Positions 14,983 through 24,190 are shown, counted from the first letter of the stretch. The stretch: 61,584 nt of DNA from an uncultured Bacteroidales bacterium (GCA_944326255.1 CALVDG010000014.1:1-61584), one strand, 5' to 3'. Made by a program: numbers and translations. The notes: generated by a model not told the origin, from the sequence alone.

Positions 14983-17448
14983 ATGAATATCTCATATAAT
15001 TGGCTGAAAGAGTACGTCTCTTTTGATCTGTCTCCGGAAAAGGTAGCGGAGATACTGACTTTCATAGGTCTTGAGGTGGAGGAAATGGATACTGTGGAGG
15101 ATGTTCCTGGCGGTTTGGAAGGTGTGGTGGTGGCTCAGGTACTGGAATGCGTGCCCCATCCGGATTCGGATCATCTTCATGTTACGAAAGTACTGGTGTC
15201 CGAGGGCGCAGAGCCTCTGCAGGTGGTCTGCGGTGCTCCGAATGTGGCCGCCGGCCAGAAAGTCCTGCTGGCTACGGTCGGAACATCCCTGCCCGCTCCG
15301 GACGGCACCAGGATAAAGATCAAGAAATCCAAGATACGCGGAGTGGAGTCATTCGGTATGATCTGTGCGGAGGACGAGCTCGGAATAGGTCAGTCCCATG
15401 ACGGTATAATGGTGCTGGAGCCGGAGGCCAGGGTCGGCACGGCGGCCAGGGACTATCTGCATCTGGGTTCGGATACAGTGTTCTCCATAGGGCTTACTCC
15501 CAACAGGGTGGACGGCGCATCGCACATAGGTGTGGCCAGGGATCTGTCGGCATATCTCAGGCTCAACGGACTGGGCGGAGAGATGACTCTGCCGGACGTA
15601 TCAGCCTTCAAGGAGGGAGAGGGTGAGTCCATCCCCGTAGAGGTGCTCAGTCATGACGGTGCGCCCAGGTATATGGGCGTGACATTGAAGGATATAAAGA
15701 TCGCTCCTTCTCCCGAGTGGCTGCAGAAAAAGCTCCTTGCCGTAGGCCTGAGACCTATAAACAACGTAGTGGATATCACCAACTTTATCCTGATGGAGAC
15801 CGGCCAGCCGCTTCACGCCTTTGACGCATCCAGGATAGACGGCGGCAAGGTAGTGGTACGCAGGGCCGTGGAGGGAGACAAGTTCGTCACTCTGGACGGA
15901 GTGGAGCACACCCTGTCCTCTGAGGACCTTATGATATGCAATGCGGTCAGGCCCATGTGTATCGCCGGAGTGTTCGGCGGTCTGGATTCGGGCATCACCG
16001 ACAGAACGACTTCCGTATTCCTGGAGAGCGCGTACTTCAATCCCACGTCTGTCCGCAAGACATCGAAGCGGCACGGAATCAAGACGGATGCGTCGTTCCG
16101 CTATGAGCGCGGTGCTGATCCTGAGATCGTACCCTATGCCGCAATGAGAGCCGCCCTGCTCATGCAGGAACTGGCCGGTGCCACTGTGGTGGGAAAGGTT
16201 CAGGAAGTATATCCTGAGAAGATGGAGAGGAAGCGTGTGTCTCTGAACTTCGCCCGCATGGAGGCCCTTATCGGCAAGAAGATAGGAGCGGAGACCATAA
16301 TGAGTATACTCAGGTATATGGATTTTGGAATACTTTCGTCGGATTCGGAAGGAGCGGAGGTTACTGTGCCTTCGTACAAGGTGGATGTGTACCGGGAATG
16401 CGATGTAGTGGAGGAGGTGCTCCGTATCTACGGGTACAACAACGTGGAGCTTCCCGACCGTATCGTGTCTTCCTACGACAATACTCCCAATCCGGACCCT
16501 GAGGCGGTGCGCGTAAAGGCCTGTGACCTGTTGGCAGCCAACGGCTTCATGGAGTGCATGAACAACTCTCTGACCAAGGCGGATTACTACAGCGGTCTGA
16601 AGACCTATCCCAAGGAGAACCTGCCGATGGTAATCAACCCGCTCAGCTCGGATCTAAACGCCATGAGACAGACCCTGCTGTTCAGCGGTCTGGAGGTAGT
16701 AGCTCACAATCTCAACCGTCAGGCGGGCGATCTCAGGCTGTTCGAGATGGGCAATGTCTACCGCTATGAGCCGAAGGGAGAGGGCGACCCCGTCAACAAT
16801 CTGGCTTCGTACAGCGAGCGGATGCATCTGGCCATGTTCATGGTCGGCAAAGGGACGCAGTATTGGAGAAATACTACAGGAACTGGGCACTTCTTTGCCC
16901 TGAAAGGATATGTAGAACTGCTGCTCAGACGTATGGGCATGGATATCAATACACTGGACTTTGAGCCTGCTCCGGCTGATCTCTACTCAGAAGGTATGGT
17001 GTGCAGGATGCCGTCATCGGGCAAGATACTCCTGATGTTCGGTACGGTGGCTGCGGCCCGGTTGCGTCAGTTCGATATCAAGCAGCCTGTATTTGCGGCA
17101 GAGATAGACTGGCAGCTGCTGCTCAAGCATTATCTGAAGTCAAAGGTTCTGTATAAGGAATTGCCTCTGTATCCGGAGGTCAAGAGAGACCTGGCTCTGT
17201 TGCTGGACGAGAATGTCACTTTCGCCGACATCCGCAAGGCGGCGTTCGCAGCCGAGAAAAGGATTCTGCGCAAAGTGGTGCTCTTCGATGTCTACCGGGG
17301 CGACAAGATCCCGGCGGGCAAGAAACAGTATGCCATCAGCCTGACGCTGCAGGACTACGACAAGACTCTGACCGACAAATACGTAGACCAGACAGTCAGC
17401 CGTATTCTCGGCGCTCTCTCACACCAGTTCGGTGCTGTCCTGCGATAA
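14983..17448 (+). CDS. pheT: Phenylalanyl-tRNA synthetase beta subunit
   Basis: PheT pairs with PheS as the alpha2-beta2 enzyme that charges tRNA-Phe. The 821-residue length is normal. The N-terminal MNISYNWLKEYV, the EMAP/OB-like tRNA-binding domain (about 40-150, VVAQVLECVPHPDSDHLHV), B3/B4 editing domain, B5 domain and C-terminal FDX-ACB anticodon-binding domain (PLYPEVKRDLALLLDENVTF) are all recognisable. The start at 14983 is preferred to a frame opening at 14962, which would overlap ftsY. pheS is not in this window. A long structured element follows the gene. Confidence 0.97.
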   Translation: MNISYNWLKEYVSFDLSPEKVAEILTFIGLEVEEMDTVEDVPGGLEGVVVAQVLECVPHPDSDHLHVTKVLVSEGAEPLQVVCGAPNVAAGQKVLLATVGTSLPAPDGTRIKIKKSKIRGVESFGMICAEDELGIGQSHDGIMVLEPEARVGTAARDYLHLGSDTVFSIGLTPNRVDGASHIGVARDLSAYLRLNGLGGEMTLPDVSAFKEGEGESIPVEVLSHDGAPRYMGVTLKDIKIAPSPEWLQKKLLAVGLRPINNVVDITNFILMETGQPLHAFDASRIDGGKVVVRRAVEGDKFVTLDGVEHTLSSEDLMICNAVRPMCIAGVFGGLDSGITDRTTSVFLESAYFNPTSVRKTSKRHGIKTDASFRYERGADPEIVPYAAMRAALLMQELAGATVVGKVQEVYPEKMERKRVSLNFARMEALIGKKIGAETIMSILRYMDFGILSSDSEGAEVTVPSYKVDVYRECDVVEEVLRIYGYNNVELPDRIVSSYDNTPNPDPEAVRVKACDLLAANGFMECMNNSLTKADYYSGLKTYPKENLPMVINPLSSDLNAMRQTLLFSGLEVVAHNLNRQAGDLRLFEMGNVYRYEPKGEGDPVNNLASYSERMHLAMFMVGKGTQYWRNTTGTGHFFALKGYVELLLRRMGMDINTLDFEPAPADLYSEGMVCRMPSSGKILLMFGTVAAARLRQFDIKQPVFAAEIDWQLLLKHYLKSKVLYKELPLYPEVKRDLALLLDENVTFADIRKAAFAAEKRILRKVVLFDVYRGDKIPAGKKQYAISLTLQDYDKTLTDKYVDQTVSRILGALSHQFGAVLR

Positions 17449-17467
17449 TTTACAGTTATCGGAATAT

Positions 17468-17558
17468 AAAAGAATTACTGCTTTCTGAAAATCTTCCCCA
17501 TTTCATGGGTCTCCTCCCTTTTCGGGAGCCAAAATTTTCAGAAAGCAGTAATTCTTTT
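17468..17558. terminator. Long structured element between pheT and a convergent gene
   Basis: A perfect 25-bp inverted repeat (17468-17492 with 17534-17558) encloses two further hairpins: CCCAT/ATGGG (17497-17509) and CTCCC/GGGAG (17514-17528). The RNA on either strand would fold into a three-way junction. The arm ends AAAAG/CTTTT supply T-rich 3' ends on both strands, so it can serve as a bidirectional terminator for pheT and the gene ending at 17576. The perfection and size of the stem are unusual for a simple terminator. Confidence 0.75.
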
Positions 17559-17575
17559 GTTATTCTTCTAGTTGA

Positions 17576-18043
17576 CTAGAAGAGGTAACGGACGCTTAAA
17601 GCTATACCGCCTTGGAAGATTCCAAGTGTATTGAAGCCTGCTCCGTTGCTGCCGAAATGAGGACCGATGACAGGACGCCAGTCAAGGGATATGTTCATCG
17701 GGAACCAGAAATTGTATTCCACTCCGATACGTCCGGCTACACCTGCAAAGCCAACAATATTGTTGAATCCGTACATACCGAGACCGGCACCGACACCGGC
17801 GTACCAGTTCCAGGTACCCTGCTCCTGCCATGAGTTGATGGGGAAGAGCCAGTCATATGTGGCGGCTGCTTCAAGGCCGTAGAATCCGGGTAGACCGAAG
17901 TCAAGTTCCAACATGTTGTTGCCGAGAGTGTGCTGGTAGGTCAGTTCAAGACCATAGCCGAGACGGCCACCGATTGCGCGGGGCTGAGCATAGACTGCGG
18001 CTGCAGTGAAAAGAGCAATTGCAATAACAATAAACTTCTTCAT
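17576..18043 (-). CDS. Small outer-membrane beta-barrel protein
   Basis: This 155-residue protein has a signal peptide (MKKFIVIAIALFTAAAVYAQ, cleavage after about residue 19). The mature part alternates aromatic and glycine-rich segments (LGYGLELTYQHTLG, WYAGVGAGLGMYG, IGVEYNFWFPMNISLDW) and ends in SVRYLF, the pattern of an 8-stranded opacity-like barrel with a terminal aromatic residue. The function is unknown. It starts 34 bases after the stop of deoC on the same strand and could be the last gene of that run. The terminator-like structure at 17468-17558 lies downstream. Confidence 0.78.
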   Translation of the reverse strand: MKKFIVIAIALFTAAAVYAQPRAIGGRLGYGLELTYQHTLGNNMLELDFGLPGFYGLEAAATYDWLFPINSWQEQGTWNWYAGVGAGLGMYGFNNIVGFAGVAGRIGVEYNFWFPMNISLDWRPVIGPHFGSNGAGFNTLGIFQGGIALSVRYLF

Positions 18044-18077
18044 GATGTTTAGTTTTTAGTAGTGGATAAATTATTAG

Positions 18078-18908
18078 TTAAAAATAGATTACGGATGATT
18101 TCTCCACCTCGGAGATGATGGAGTTGGCCACGCGGCTGGCCCCGAAACGCAGCAGGGCTGGATTGAGCCATTCCTGGCCGAGGATAGTGTCAACTATAGC
18201 GTAATATGCGGCTGCGTCCTTGGCGGTGGATATGCCTCCGGCAGGCTTGAAGCCCACTTTCCGGCCGGTCTTTCCGTAATATTCCTTTATGCAGTCGCAC
18301 ATGACGATGGCCGCGAACGGGGTAGCGGCAGGCTCCATCTTGCCGGTGGAGGTCTTTATGAAGTCGGCACCGCATTCCATGGCCAGGAAAGAGGCCTCTC
18401 TTATCCTGCCGGCATCGGCCAATGCCCCTGTCTCCAGGATGACTTTCAGCACGGCGTTACCGACTATGTCTCTGATGGAACGTATCTCTTTCTCGCAGTA
18501 ACTCAAGTCTCCGTCCAGAAAACTGTTGAGAGCGAGAACTATGTCCACCTCGTCAGCACCTTCGGCCACAGCCATACGGCACTCCAGTTCCTTGACTTCC
18601 ATAAAACTCTGGGAGGCGGGGAAGCATCCGGCGACAACAGTAGTGTGTACTCCGGGGACGGTCAGAGTCTCCTTGACGGTCCTGGCGAAATTGGGATAGA
18701 CGCATATGGACGCAGGCGGTTGATATCCGGGAAAATGTGTCTGGAAATCATTCACTTTACCTACCAGTTTGCGGACACTTGAATATGTGTCCGTTGACTT
18801 CAGCGTGGTTAGATCGGTCATGCTAAGGCAGGCTTTTAGAACTTCCGGAGTCATCCAATGGCTGAGATTGTCATGGACGGCCTGTATTCTTTTCTCAAAA
18901 TCTTCCAT
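18078..18908 (-). CDS. deoC: Deoxyribose-phosphate aldolase
   Basis: DeoC cleaves 2-deoxyribose 5-phosphate to acetaldehyde and glyceraldehyde 3-phosphate in deoxynucleoside catabolism. The 276-residue protein carries the family blocks TVPGVHTTVVAGCFPASQ, ADEVDIVLAL, VILETGAL, and ADFIKTSTGK with the Schiff-base lysine at K185. A C-terminal KPAGGIST phosphate-binding block is present. It directly follows dtd, with the two genes touching end to end, so they are cotranscribed. The combination with dtd looks like operon convenience rather than a shared pathway. Confidence 0.95.
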   Translation of the reverse strand: MEDFEKRIQAVHDNLSHWMTPEVLKACLSMTDLTTLKSTDTYSSVRKLVGKVNDFQTHFPGYQPPASICVYPNFARTVKETLTVPGVHTTVVAGCFPASQSFMEVKELECRMAVAEGADEVDIVLALNSFLDGDLSYCEKEIRSIRDIVGNAVLKVILETGALADAGRIREASFLAMECGADFIKTSTGKMEPAATPFAAIVMCDCIKEYYGKTGRKVGFKPAGGISTAKDAAAYYAIVDTILGQEWLNPALLRFGASRVANSIISEVEKSSVIYF

Positions 18909-19361
18909 TTATTCTCTGTTTTTCGTATCAATAAGAATGGTGACAGGTCCTTCATTGACGATAGTCACCCTCATATTTGCACCAAATATACCTTTTTTAA
19001 CGGGCTTCCCCAAAATATTTTCCAATCTTTGTAAAAATTTCTCGTATAAAGGAATGGAAATCTCCGGTCGCGCAGCTTTGATATAAGATGGACGGTTTCC
19101 CTTCCTGGTGGATGCGTACAAGGTGAATTGGCTGATAACCAAAATGTCACCGTCAACGTCCCTTACAGACAGGTTCATGACCCCGCTGTCGTCATCGAAT
19201 ATGCGCAGATTGACAATCTTATTGCACAGCCATTCTATATCCTCGTCTGCATCCCCGTTCTCAATTCCTATGAGAATATTCAGACCGGGTCCGATCTCTC
19301 CGCAGCAAGAGCCTTCAATGACTACCGAAGACTGGCTGACTCTCTGTATGACCGCCCTCAT
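18909..19361 (-). CDS. dtd: D-aminoacyl-tRNA deacylase
   Basis: DTD removes D-amino acids wrongly attached to tRNA. The 150-residue protein has the full-length family layout: the start MRAVIQRVSQSSV, the catalytic SQFTLYAST block, and the C-terminal NEGPVTILIDT, equivalent to the Gly-cisPro motif that rejects L-aminoacyl-tRNA. The stop and the deoC start are adjacent, and the upstream radical SAM gene ends one base before the dtd start region, so all are one transcript. Confidence 0.96.
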   Translation of the reverse strand: MRAVIQRVSQSSVVIEGSCCGEIGPGLNILIGIENGDADEDIEWLCNKIVNLRIFDDDSGVMNLSVRDVDGDILVISQFTLYASTRKGNRPSYIKAARPEISIPLYEKFLQRLENILGKPVKKGIFGANMRVTIVNEGPVTILIDTKNRE

Positions 19362-19362
19362 C

Positions 19363-20139
19363 TCAGCCTCTGACCTGAACGGTTATGCCTGCGGCTCTGA
19401 GAGGAGCGGCTATCGCTTCCATCTCGGCGACAGAGACCTTCTCAAGATCACTGGCGGGTGTCTCGCGGTCGAGCGTGTACATCATGACCTCACGGGGCCG
19501 CAGGTCAAGTACGATATCTCTCCATGGGTCGACACTCTCCTTGCAGGTCAGGTCTATGCTGCGGCCGCCTACAGTACCTTTCAGAAACATGGTCTGAAGG
19601 ATGAAGTTGCCGTTGAACAGCCTCAGATGCTCTATTGTCTCCTGAAGCGAATAATGACCCACCGGGTTGTCCACCAGGCGGATATATTCTTCCAGCCCAC
19701 TGTCTATCTTCAGGATTGGGTTGGTCACTTTCATCAGGGCCTCCCGGACTTCTTTCCGGCCGGTCATAGTCGCGTTGGAAAGTACGGATACGTCCGCATT
19801 GGGGAAATAGCGGTCCCGCATCTGCAGTGTGAAGTCTATAATCTCGGGGAAATCGGGATGCAGGGTGGGCTCGCCGTTTCCGGAGAACGTGATGGTGTCT
19901 ACGGGTGTGCCCTCGGTATGCAGCTCGGCGAAACGTTCCTGCATCCGCTGGAATACGGCTTCTTTTGACGGGATCGTCTGATCCTTCCGACCGTCCTTGT
20001 TCCAGCCGCACTCGCAGTATATGCAGTCGAAGGAACACAGTTTGCCGTTGTCCGGCAGAAGATTGATGCCCAGGGAATTCCCAAGGCGACGGCTCTTGAT
20101 GGGGCCGAAAACTATCTTGTGGAAAAATATTGTTGACAT
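19363..20139 (-). CDS. Radical SAM protein (COG0731-like)
   Basis: This 258-residue protein carries the radical SAM cluster CX3CX2C at C35, C39 and C42 (CSFDCIYC), the GNGEPTLHPDF block that binds SAM, and SNATM. The overall layout (GPIKSRRLGNSLGINLLP at the N-terminus) matches small COG0731-type radical SAM proteins related to wyosine-synthesis enzymes but lacking known targets. The reaction is not known. It sits between an amidohydrolase and dtd in a tight minus-strand run. No partner substrate protein is apparent. Confidence 0.85.
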   Translation of the reverse strand: MSTIFFHKIVFGPIKSRRLGNSLGINLLPDNGKLCSFDCIYCECGWNKDGRKDQTIPSKEAVFQRMQERFAELHTEGTPVDTITFSGNGEPTLHPDFPEIIDFTLQMRDRYFPNADVSVLSNATMTGRKEVREALMKVTNPILKIDSGLEEYIRLVDNPVGHYSLQETIEHLRLFNGNFILQTMFLKGTVGGRSIDLTCKESVDPWRDIVLDLRPREVMMYTLDRETPASDLEKVSVAEMEAIAAPLRAAGITVQVRG

Positions 20140-20153
20140 AGTGGATACGTGTG

Positions 20154-21341
20154 TCAGATTAATCGTCTGGATGTACTTTTATCGGTCAGCTGCATGGAGT
20201 TGAAATCAATGTTGTCAATGAGCACTACGCCAGGCTTCTTGCCCTGGTCAAACGAGCCCAGGACATCGTCCTTGCCCAGTGCGGCGGCACCATTCAGGCA
20301 GGCCCATGTCAGGACAGTCTGCAGGGGGATGCCGGGGTAGTGCCGGTGTATGCATTTGAATTCCTCTACCATGGACAGGACATGGTTGGACGAGAGGCTG
20401 TCGGTGCCGACGGCTATCCTCACACCCATGCTCATCAGCATGGGCAGGTCTGCCATAGTTCTGTGGATAAAGATGTTGGACAGCGGGCATGTGACCCATG
20501 TACAGTTTTTCAGGATCTGCTCGGCGGCGTAGACGCTGTCCTCATGTGCGACTGTATTGTGTATGAGCAGTATATGCTCTTCAAACGGGGCGGGATGGAC
20601 TTCCTGTAGCCGGTCCAGGAAATGAAATACGGCCGGTCTGCCGGTGGCCGGTACTGTGCTCAGTCCGCGGTTGACGTAGTTTTCATATAGCGGACCGCGA
20701 TGGAAGCCTATCATGTCGTCTTCTTCCTGGGATTCCTGATTGTGGTAGGAGATATATCCGGCCTTGAGTCCCTCGGCTGAAGCCATGCACAGCAGGTCGG
20801 AGCTCATGGTGTAGGGGGAGTGCGGAGTTATGGCCGCGTCGATGCCGGCTTCAGCTGCCTTTGCCACCAGCTTTCGGGCATCTTCAATTACCGCCGGTGC
20901 ATCCTGGGGTTCGGAACCGAATACCTCTATGAAAGTACGGGTGTACATCGGACTCTCTTTCTTCATGGCGAAGCTCTCGTCACAGTTGGATATGTCCGCC
21001 AAGGCGCTGACTCCTTCTCTATACAGTTTGTCAAACTGAGTTCTCATGGCTTTCTGACGCTCTTCTGCCGGAGCGGACTCGCGCAGGGCGTTGATCTGGT
21101 CGATGAATCCGGACATACCGGTGGCCTCGCGGAACTTGCCTTCCAGGTGGGACAGTTCTATATGGCAGTGTGCATTGGTGAAGCCGGGAACCAGGATGCC
21201 GTTGTAGAATTCCGTGCCGCCGGTTTCTTCAGTAAGCCGTCCTGTGCCTATGACCGTCCCGTCATCCGCAAGGTCTACGTAACCGTTGCGGACAGGGTCG
21301 GATGTGATCGGGAAAATATAATTTGCAGCGATTCTTCTCAT
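20154..21341 (-). CDS. Amidohydrolase family protein (chlorohydrolase/deaminase type)
   Basis: This 395-residue metal-dependent hydrolase has VPGFTNAHCHIELSHL carrying the HxH metal ligands, a central HNQ/HNT region, and the C-terminal AVGTDSLSSNHVLSM block with the metal-binding aspartate. It resembles the TRZ/ATZ and guanine or aminodeoxyfutalosine deaminase group; the substrate cannot be decided. The start at 21341 (MRRIAANYIF) is used because the earlier in-frame ATG at 21368 lies inside the preceding lipoprotein gene, which ends 4 bases upstream at 21346. It is part of the minus-strand run from 22200 to about 18078. Confidence 0.85.
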   Translation of the reverse strand: MRRIAANYIFPITSDPVRNGYVDLADDGTVIGTGRLTEETGGTEFYNGILVPGFTNAHCHIELSHLEGKFREATGMSGFIDQINALRESAPAEERQKAMRTQFDKLYREGVSALADISNCDESFAMKKESPMYTRTFIEVFGSEPQDAPAVIEDARKLVAKAAEAGIDAAITPHSPYTMSSDLLCMASAEGLKAGYISYHNQESQEEDDMIGFHRGPLYENYVNRGLSTVPATGRPAVFHFLDRLQEVHPAPFEEHILLIHNTVAHEDSVYAAEQILKNCTWVTCPLSNIFIHRTMADLPMLMSMGVRIAVGTDSLSSNHVLSMVEEFKCIHRHYPGIPLQTVLTWACLNGAAALGKDDVLGSFDQGKKPGVVLIDNIDFNSMQLTDKSTSRRLI

Positions 21342-21345
21342 CTGT

Positions 21346-22200
21346 CTATTTTGTTTTATCCTTATCATAGTCCTTGGACTGTTTGTTCTGTTTTATGGAA
21401 GTCAGTGGCCTTAAAGGCTGTCTTTGGTGGACTGGATTCTTCCTGTCCTCGAGTATGTCCTTGACAATAGGGGATTTTCTATTCTGTCTCTCTTTAAGGG
21501 CTTCTTCCAGTTCCGCAGCCCGCTCCGCTCTTTGGATACTGTCCTGTCTCCGTTTTATGCTGTCCTGAATCTCCAGCATCCGGTTCACCTCATTCATGAA
21601 ACCAAGAGAACTGTGGAATGTAAAATCTTTGTCGGCATTCAGAGCTGAATCGTTGAATATCAGAAACTGGTTGACAGGACGCTCGATAAAGGCGGAGTCT
21701 ATCACCGGGGATCTTGGAACCGTGGAGTCCGGCTTGAAGAACAGAACTCTCATGTATTTGTACACCATGCCGGCGTGTATGCCTTCCGAGGTGTACAGCT
21801 CAAGTGAGTCCACGAGAGACCATAGCCTGGGCCGCTTGCCTTCGGCTTCCAGTATGGAGTTCAGCTCAGCCTTGCGTTTCTCCAGCATGGTCTTGGTATT
21901 CTCGAATACATTCTCAAATCTGTCAGGACGTTCCATGTAGAAGCTTACGCTCCTGTTGTAATCATCTGTGGTATATCCGTACTTGTTGAATATCGGTTCA
22001 TACACCCTCATCGTGTCGGCCATCCTTCTGAGTCTGTAATTGACATCCACTGCCTCGTCTGTCATATAGATGTCGTAGTATATCTGCGCCATAGTGTCTT
22101 CGGGAATGAGGCCTTCCTTGTCTTTGCATGACGGCAGACATAGTAATGAGATTGTGAATATGATAAGTAGAAAATGTATGTTCTGTGTATTTCGGGACAT
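21346..22200 (-). CDS. DUF4296 lipoprotein
   Basis: This 284-residue protein has a lipoprotein signal (hydrophobic stretch ending LLCLPSC, lipobox cysteine about residue 26) and the DUF4296 domain (MAQIYYDIYMTDEAVD, YGYTTDDYNRSVSFYMERPD). The family is restricted to Bacteroidota; its role is unknown. The C-terminal 90 residues are charged and low in complexity (repeated DSIQRR and EEALKERQN), probably helical. It heads the minus-strand operon continuing into the amidohydrolase, radical SAM, dtd and deoC genes. Confidence 0.88.
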   Translation of the reverse strand: MSRNTQNIHFLLIIFTISLLCLPSCKDKEGLIPEDTMAQIYYDIYMTDEAVDVNYRLRRMADTMRVYEPIFNKYGYTTDDYNRSVSFYMERPDRFENVFENTKTMLEKRKAELNSILEAEGKRPRLWSLVDSLELYTSEGIHAGMVYKYMRVLFFKPDSTVPRSPVIDSAFIERPVNQFLIFNDSALNADKDFTFHSSLGFMNEVNRMLEIQDSIKRRQDSIQRAERAAELEEALKERQNRKSPIVKDILEDRKNPVHQRQPLRPLTSIKQNKQSKDYDKDKTK

Positions 22201-22226
22201 AGTATTTTGGACTTGTTTTCAGTGTG

Positions 22227-22234
22227 CAAATATA
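22227..22234 (-). promoter_or_regulatory. -7 promoter element for the DUF4296 operon
   Basis: TATATTTG on the minus strand, 26 bases before the ATG at 22200. It lies 12 bases from the opposite-strand -7 box at 22247-22254, so the two promoters overlap. Confidence 0.5.
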
Positions 22235-22246
22235 AAGAATAAAAGT

Positions 22247-22254
22247 TATATTTG
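22247..22254 (+). promoter_or_regulatory. -7 promoter element for the deacetylase-purD operon
   Basis: TATATTTG, a perfect match, 18 bases before the ATG at 22273. Confidence 0.5.
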
Positions 22255-22272
22255 CATCCTTATTAGAAAGCT

Positions 22273-22884
22273 ATGCTGTTACGTCCTCCCAAGTTTATAA
22301 AGAAGATATATCCGTCTTTCATATGGTCTTTTCCGAAAGAGGAGGACGGGCTTTTCCTGACATTTGACGACGGGCCGTGTCCCCAGGTTACACCATGGGT
22401 GCTGGACCAGTTGGACAAATATGGTGCGAAGGCTACATTTTTCTGCATAGGAAAGAACGTGGAACAGTATCCTGACCTCTTCGGTGAGATAGTCCGCCGG
22501 GGTCATGCTGTAGGAAGCCATACCTATAGTCATGTTCCCGGCTGGCGTATGCATCTTGACGATTACGTGCAGGACGTGGATATGGCTGCAGAACTGATAA
22601 AGACCAATCTCTACCGTCCTCCGTATGCCAAGATAACCAAACGTCAGGCAGATACCCTCAGTCTCCGCTACAATATCGTGATGTGGAGCATCCTCAGCCG
22701 TGACTACAACCGCAAGCTCGGACACAGGGCCTGCGCCCGCAATGTGCTGCCGTACCTGTCGCCGGGCTCCATAGTGGTGTTTCACGATTCGATGAAGGCC
22801 TCCAAGAATCTTTGGTATGCGCTTCCAAAGACGCTGGATGCGGTCAGCAAGGCCGGCTGGCAATGTAAACCGATATTATTATAA
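22273..22884 (+). CDS. Polysaccharide deacetylase family protein
   Basis: This 203-residue protein is a NodB-type carbohydrate esterase domain and little else. LTFDDGPCP carries the catalytic base and metal-binding aspartates, and GSHTYSH carries the two histidine ligands; RPPYAK and SIVVFHDS are the later motifs. Such enzymes N-deacetylate peptidoglycan or surface glycans. There is no obvious signal peptide, so a cytoplasmic or membrane-edge location is possible. It is followed after 4 bases by purD. The substrate is not determinable here. Confidence 0.88.
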   Translation: MLLRPPKFIKKIYPSFIWSFPKEEDGLFLTFDDGPCPQVTPWVLDQLDKYGAKATFFCIGKNVEQYPDLFGEIVRRGHAVGSHTYSHVPGWRMHLDDYVQDVDMAAELIKTNLYRPPYAKITKRQADTLSLRYNIVMWSILSRDYNRKLGHRACARNVLPYLSPGSIVVFHDSMKASKNLWYALPKTLDAVSKAGWQCKPILL

Positions 22885-22888
22885 AGAT

Positions 22889-24190
22889 ATGAAGTACAAT
22901 GTATTGTTGCTCGGCTCAGGCGGAAGGGAACATGCCCTTGCCTGGAAGATAGCTCAGAGTCCTGTGCTGGGAGAGTTCTATGCACTGCCCGGTAATCCGG
23001 GAATTAACGCCATGGCGGAAGGAATAGAGGGTAAGGTGTCGGATTTCGACCTGATCCGCAGGACAGTGGTGGAAAAAAACATAGATATGGTGGTATGCGG
23101 TCCGGAGGATCCGCTGGTAGAAGGACTTAAGGATTTTCTGAAGTCCTGTCCGGATGTGAAGGGAGACCTGCTGTTCGTGGGGCCCGGCAAAGACGGGGCC
23201 CGGCTGGAGGGCAGTAAGGATTTCGCCAAGGAATTTATGGCAAGGCACGGAATACCTACGGCCGCGTACAGGAGTTTTACGGCGGAGCAGAGGGATGAGG
23301 CTTCGGCTTTCCTGCGTTCGCTCAGGCCTCCTTATGTGGTGAAAGCCGACGGTCTGGCTGCCGGCAAGGGAGTAATCATCTCTCAGTCACTGGAGGAGGC
23401 GGAGGAGTCTCTGGAGCATATCTTCGGAGGACAGTTCGGAGCGGCAGGGGCCAAGGTGGTCATCGAGGAATATCTGGACGGGGTGGAAGTATCATTCTTT
23501 GTCCTCACTGACGGTCACGGATATCTGCTGCTGCCAGAGGCCAAGGATTATAAGAGAATATGGGACGGGGACAAAGGTCTCAATACCGGAGGCATGGGCT
23601 CTGTCTCGCCGGTGCCGTTCTGCGACGGGGAGTTCGTGGAGAAGGTCCGCAGCCGGATTATAGAGCCGACGGTCAAAGGGCTTGAAAGCGAGAATATGGA
23701 TTACAGAGGGTTCATCTTTTTCGGCCTGATGAACTGCGGGGGCGATCCTTATGTGATAGAGTACAATGTGCGTATGGGGGATCCGGAGACGGAGTCGGTG
23801 ATGCTGCGTATAGACAGCGATCTGCTGGCGCACATGGCCGCTGCGGCCGGAGGTGATCTTTCGGGGCAGACAATCAAGGTGTCACGTCAGGCTGCAGTGA
23901 CTGCTATCGTCGTGTCGGGAGGCTATCCGGAAAAGTACGGTAAAGGATATCCTGTAAGCGGTCTGGAGGCCTTGACTGACATCACTGTCTTCCATGCCGG
24001 AACAGCCATGAAAGACGGGAAGTTGGTGACTTCGGGAGGCCGTGTGCTGGCCTTGTCAGCTACGGGAGAGACTATTCCCGATGCAAGGGACAGAGTCTAC
24101 TCCAGAGTAGATACTGTCTCGTTTGACGGATCTTTCCATCGGGGCGACATCGCTCTGGACATGATTAACTGGCCGGCAGGTAAAAGATGA
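22889..24190 (+). CDS. purD: Phosphoribosylamine-glycine ligase
   Basis: PurD (GAR synthetase) joins phosphoribosylamine and glycine using ATP, the second step of purine synthesis. The 433-residue protein has the N-terminal LLLGSGGREHALAWK, the ATP-grasp region (VVKADGLAAGKGV, VVIEEYLDGVEVSFF), LPEAKDYKRI and NTGGMGSVSP. The start at 22889 (MKYNVLLLG) is chosen over a longer frame that would overlap the deacetylase. Its last 4 bases overlap the start of the next gene (ATGA), so translation is coupled. purM lies 2.3 kb away on the same strand. Confidence 0.97.
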   Translation: MKYNVLLLGSGGREHALAWKIAQSPVLGEFYALPGNPGINAMAEGIEGKVSDFDLIRRTVVEKNIDMVVCGPEDPLVEGLKDFLKSCPDVKGDLLFVGPGKDGARLEGSKDFAKEFMARHGIPTAAYRSFTAEQRDEASAFLRSLRPPYVVKADGLAAGKGVIISQSLEEAEESLEHIFGGQFGAAGAKVVIEEYLDGVEVSFFVLTDGHGYLLLPEAKDYKRIWDGDKGLNTGGMGSVSPVPFCDGEFVEKVRSRIIEPTVKGLESENMDYRGFIFFGLMNCGGDPYVIEYNVRMGDPETESVMLRIDSDLLAHMAAAAGGDLSGQTIKVSRQAAVTAIVVSGGYPEKYGKGYPVSGLEALTDITVFHAGTAMKDGKLVTSGGRVLALSATGETIPDARDRVYSRVDTVSFDGSFHRGDIALDMINWPAGKR

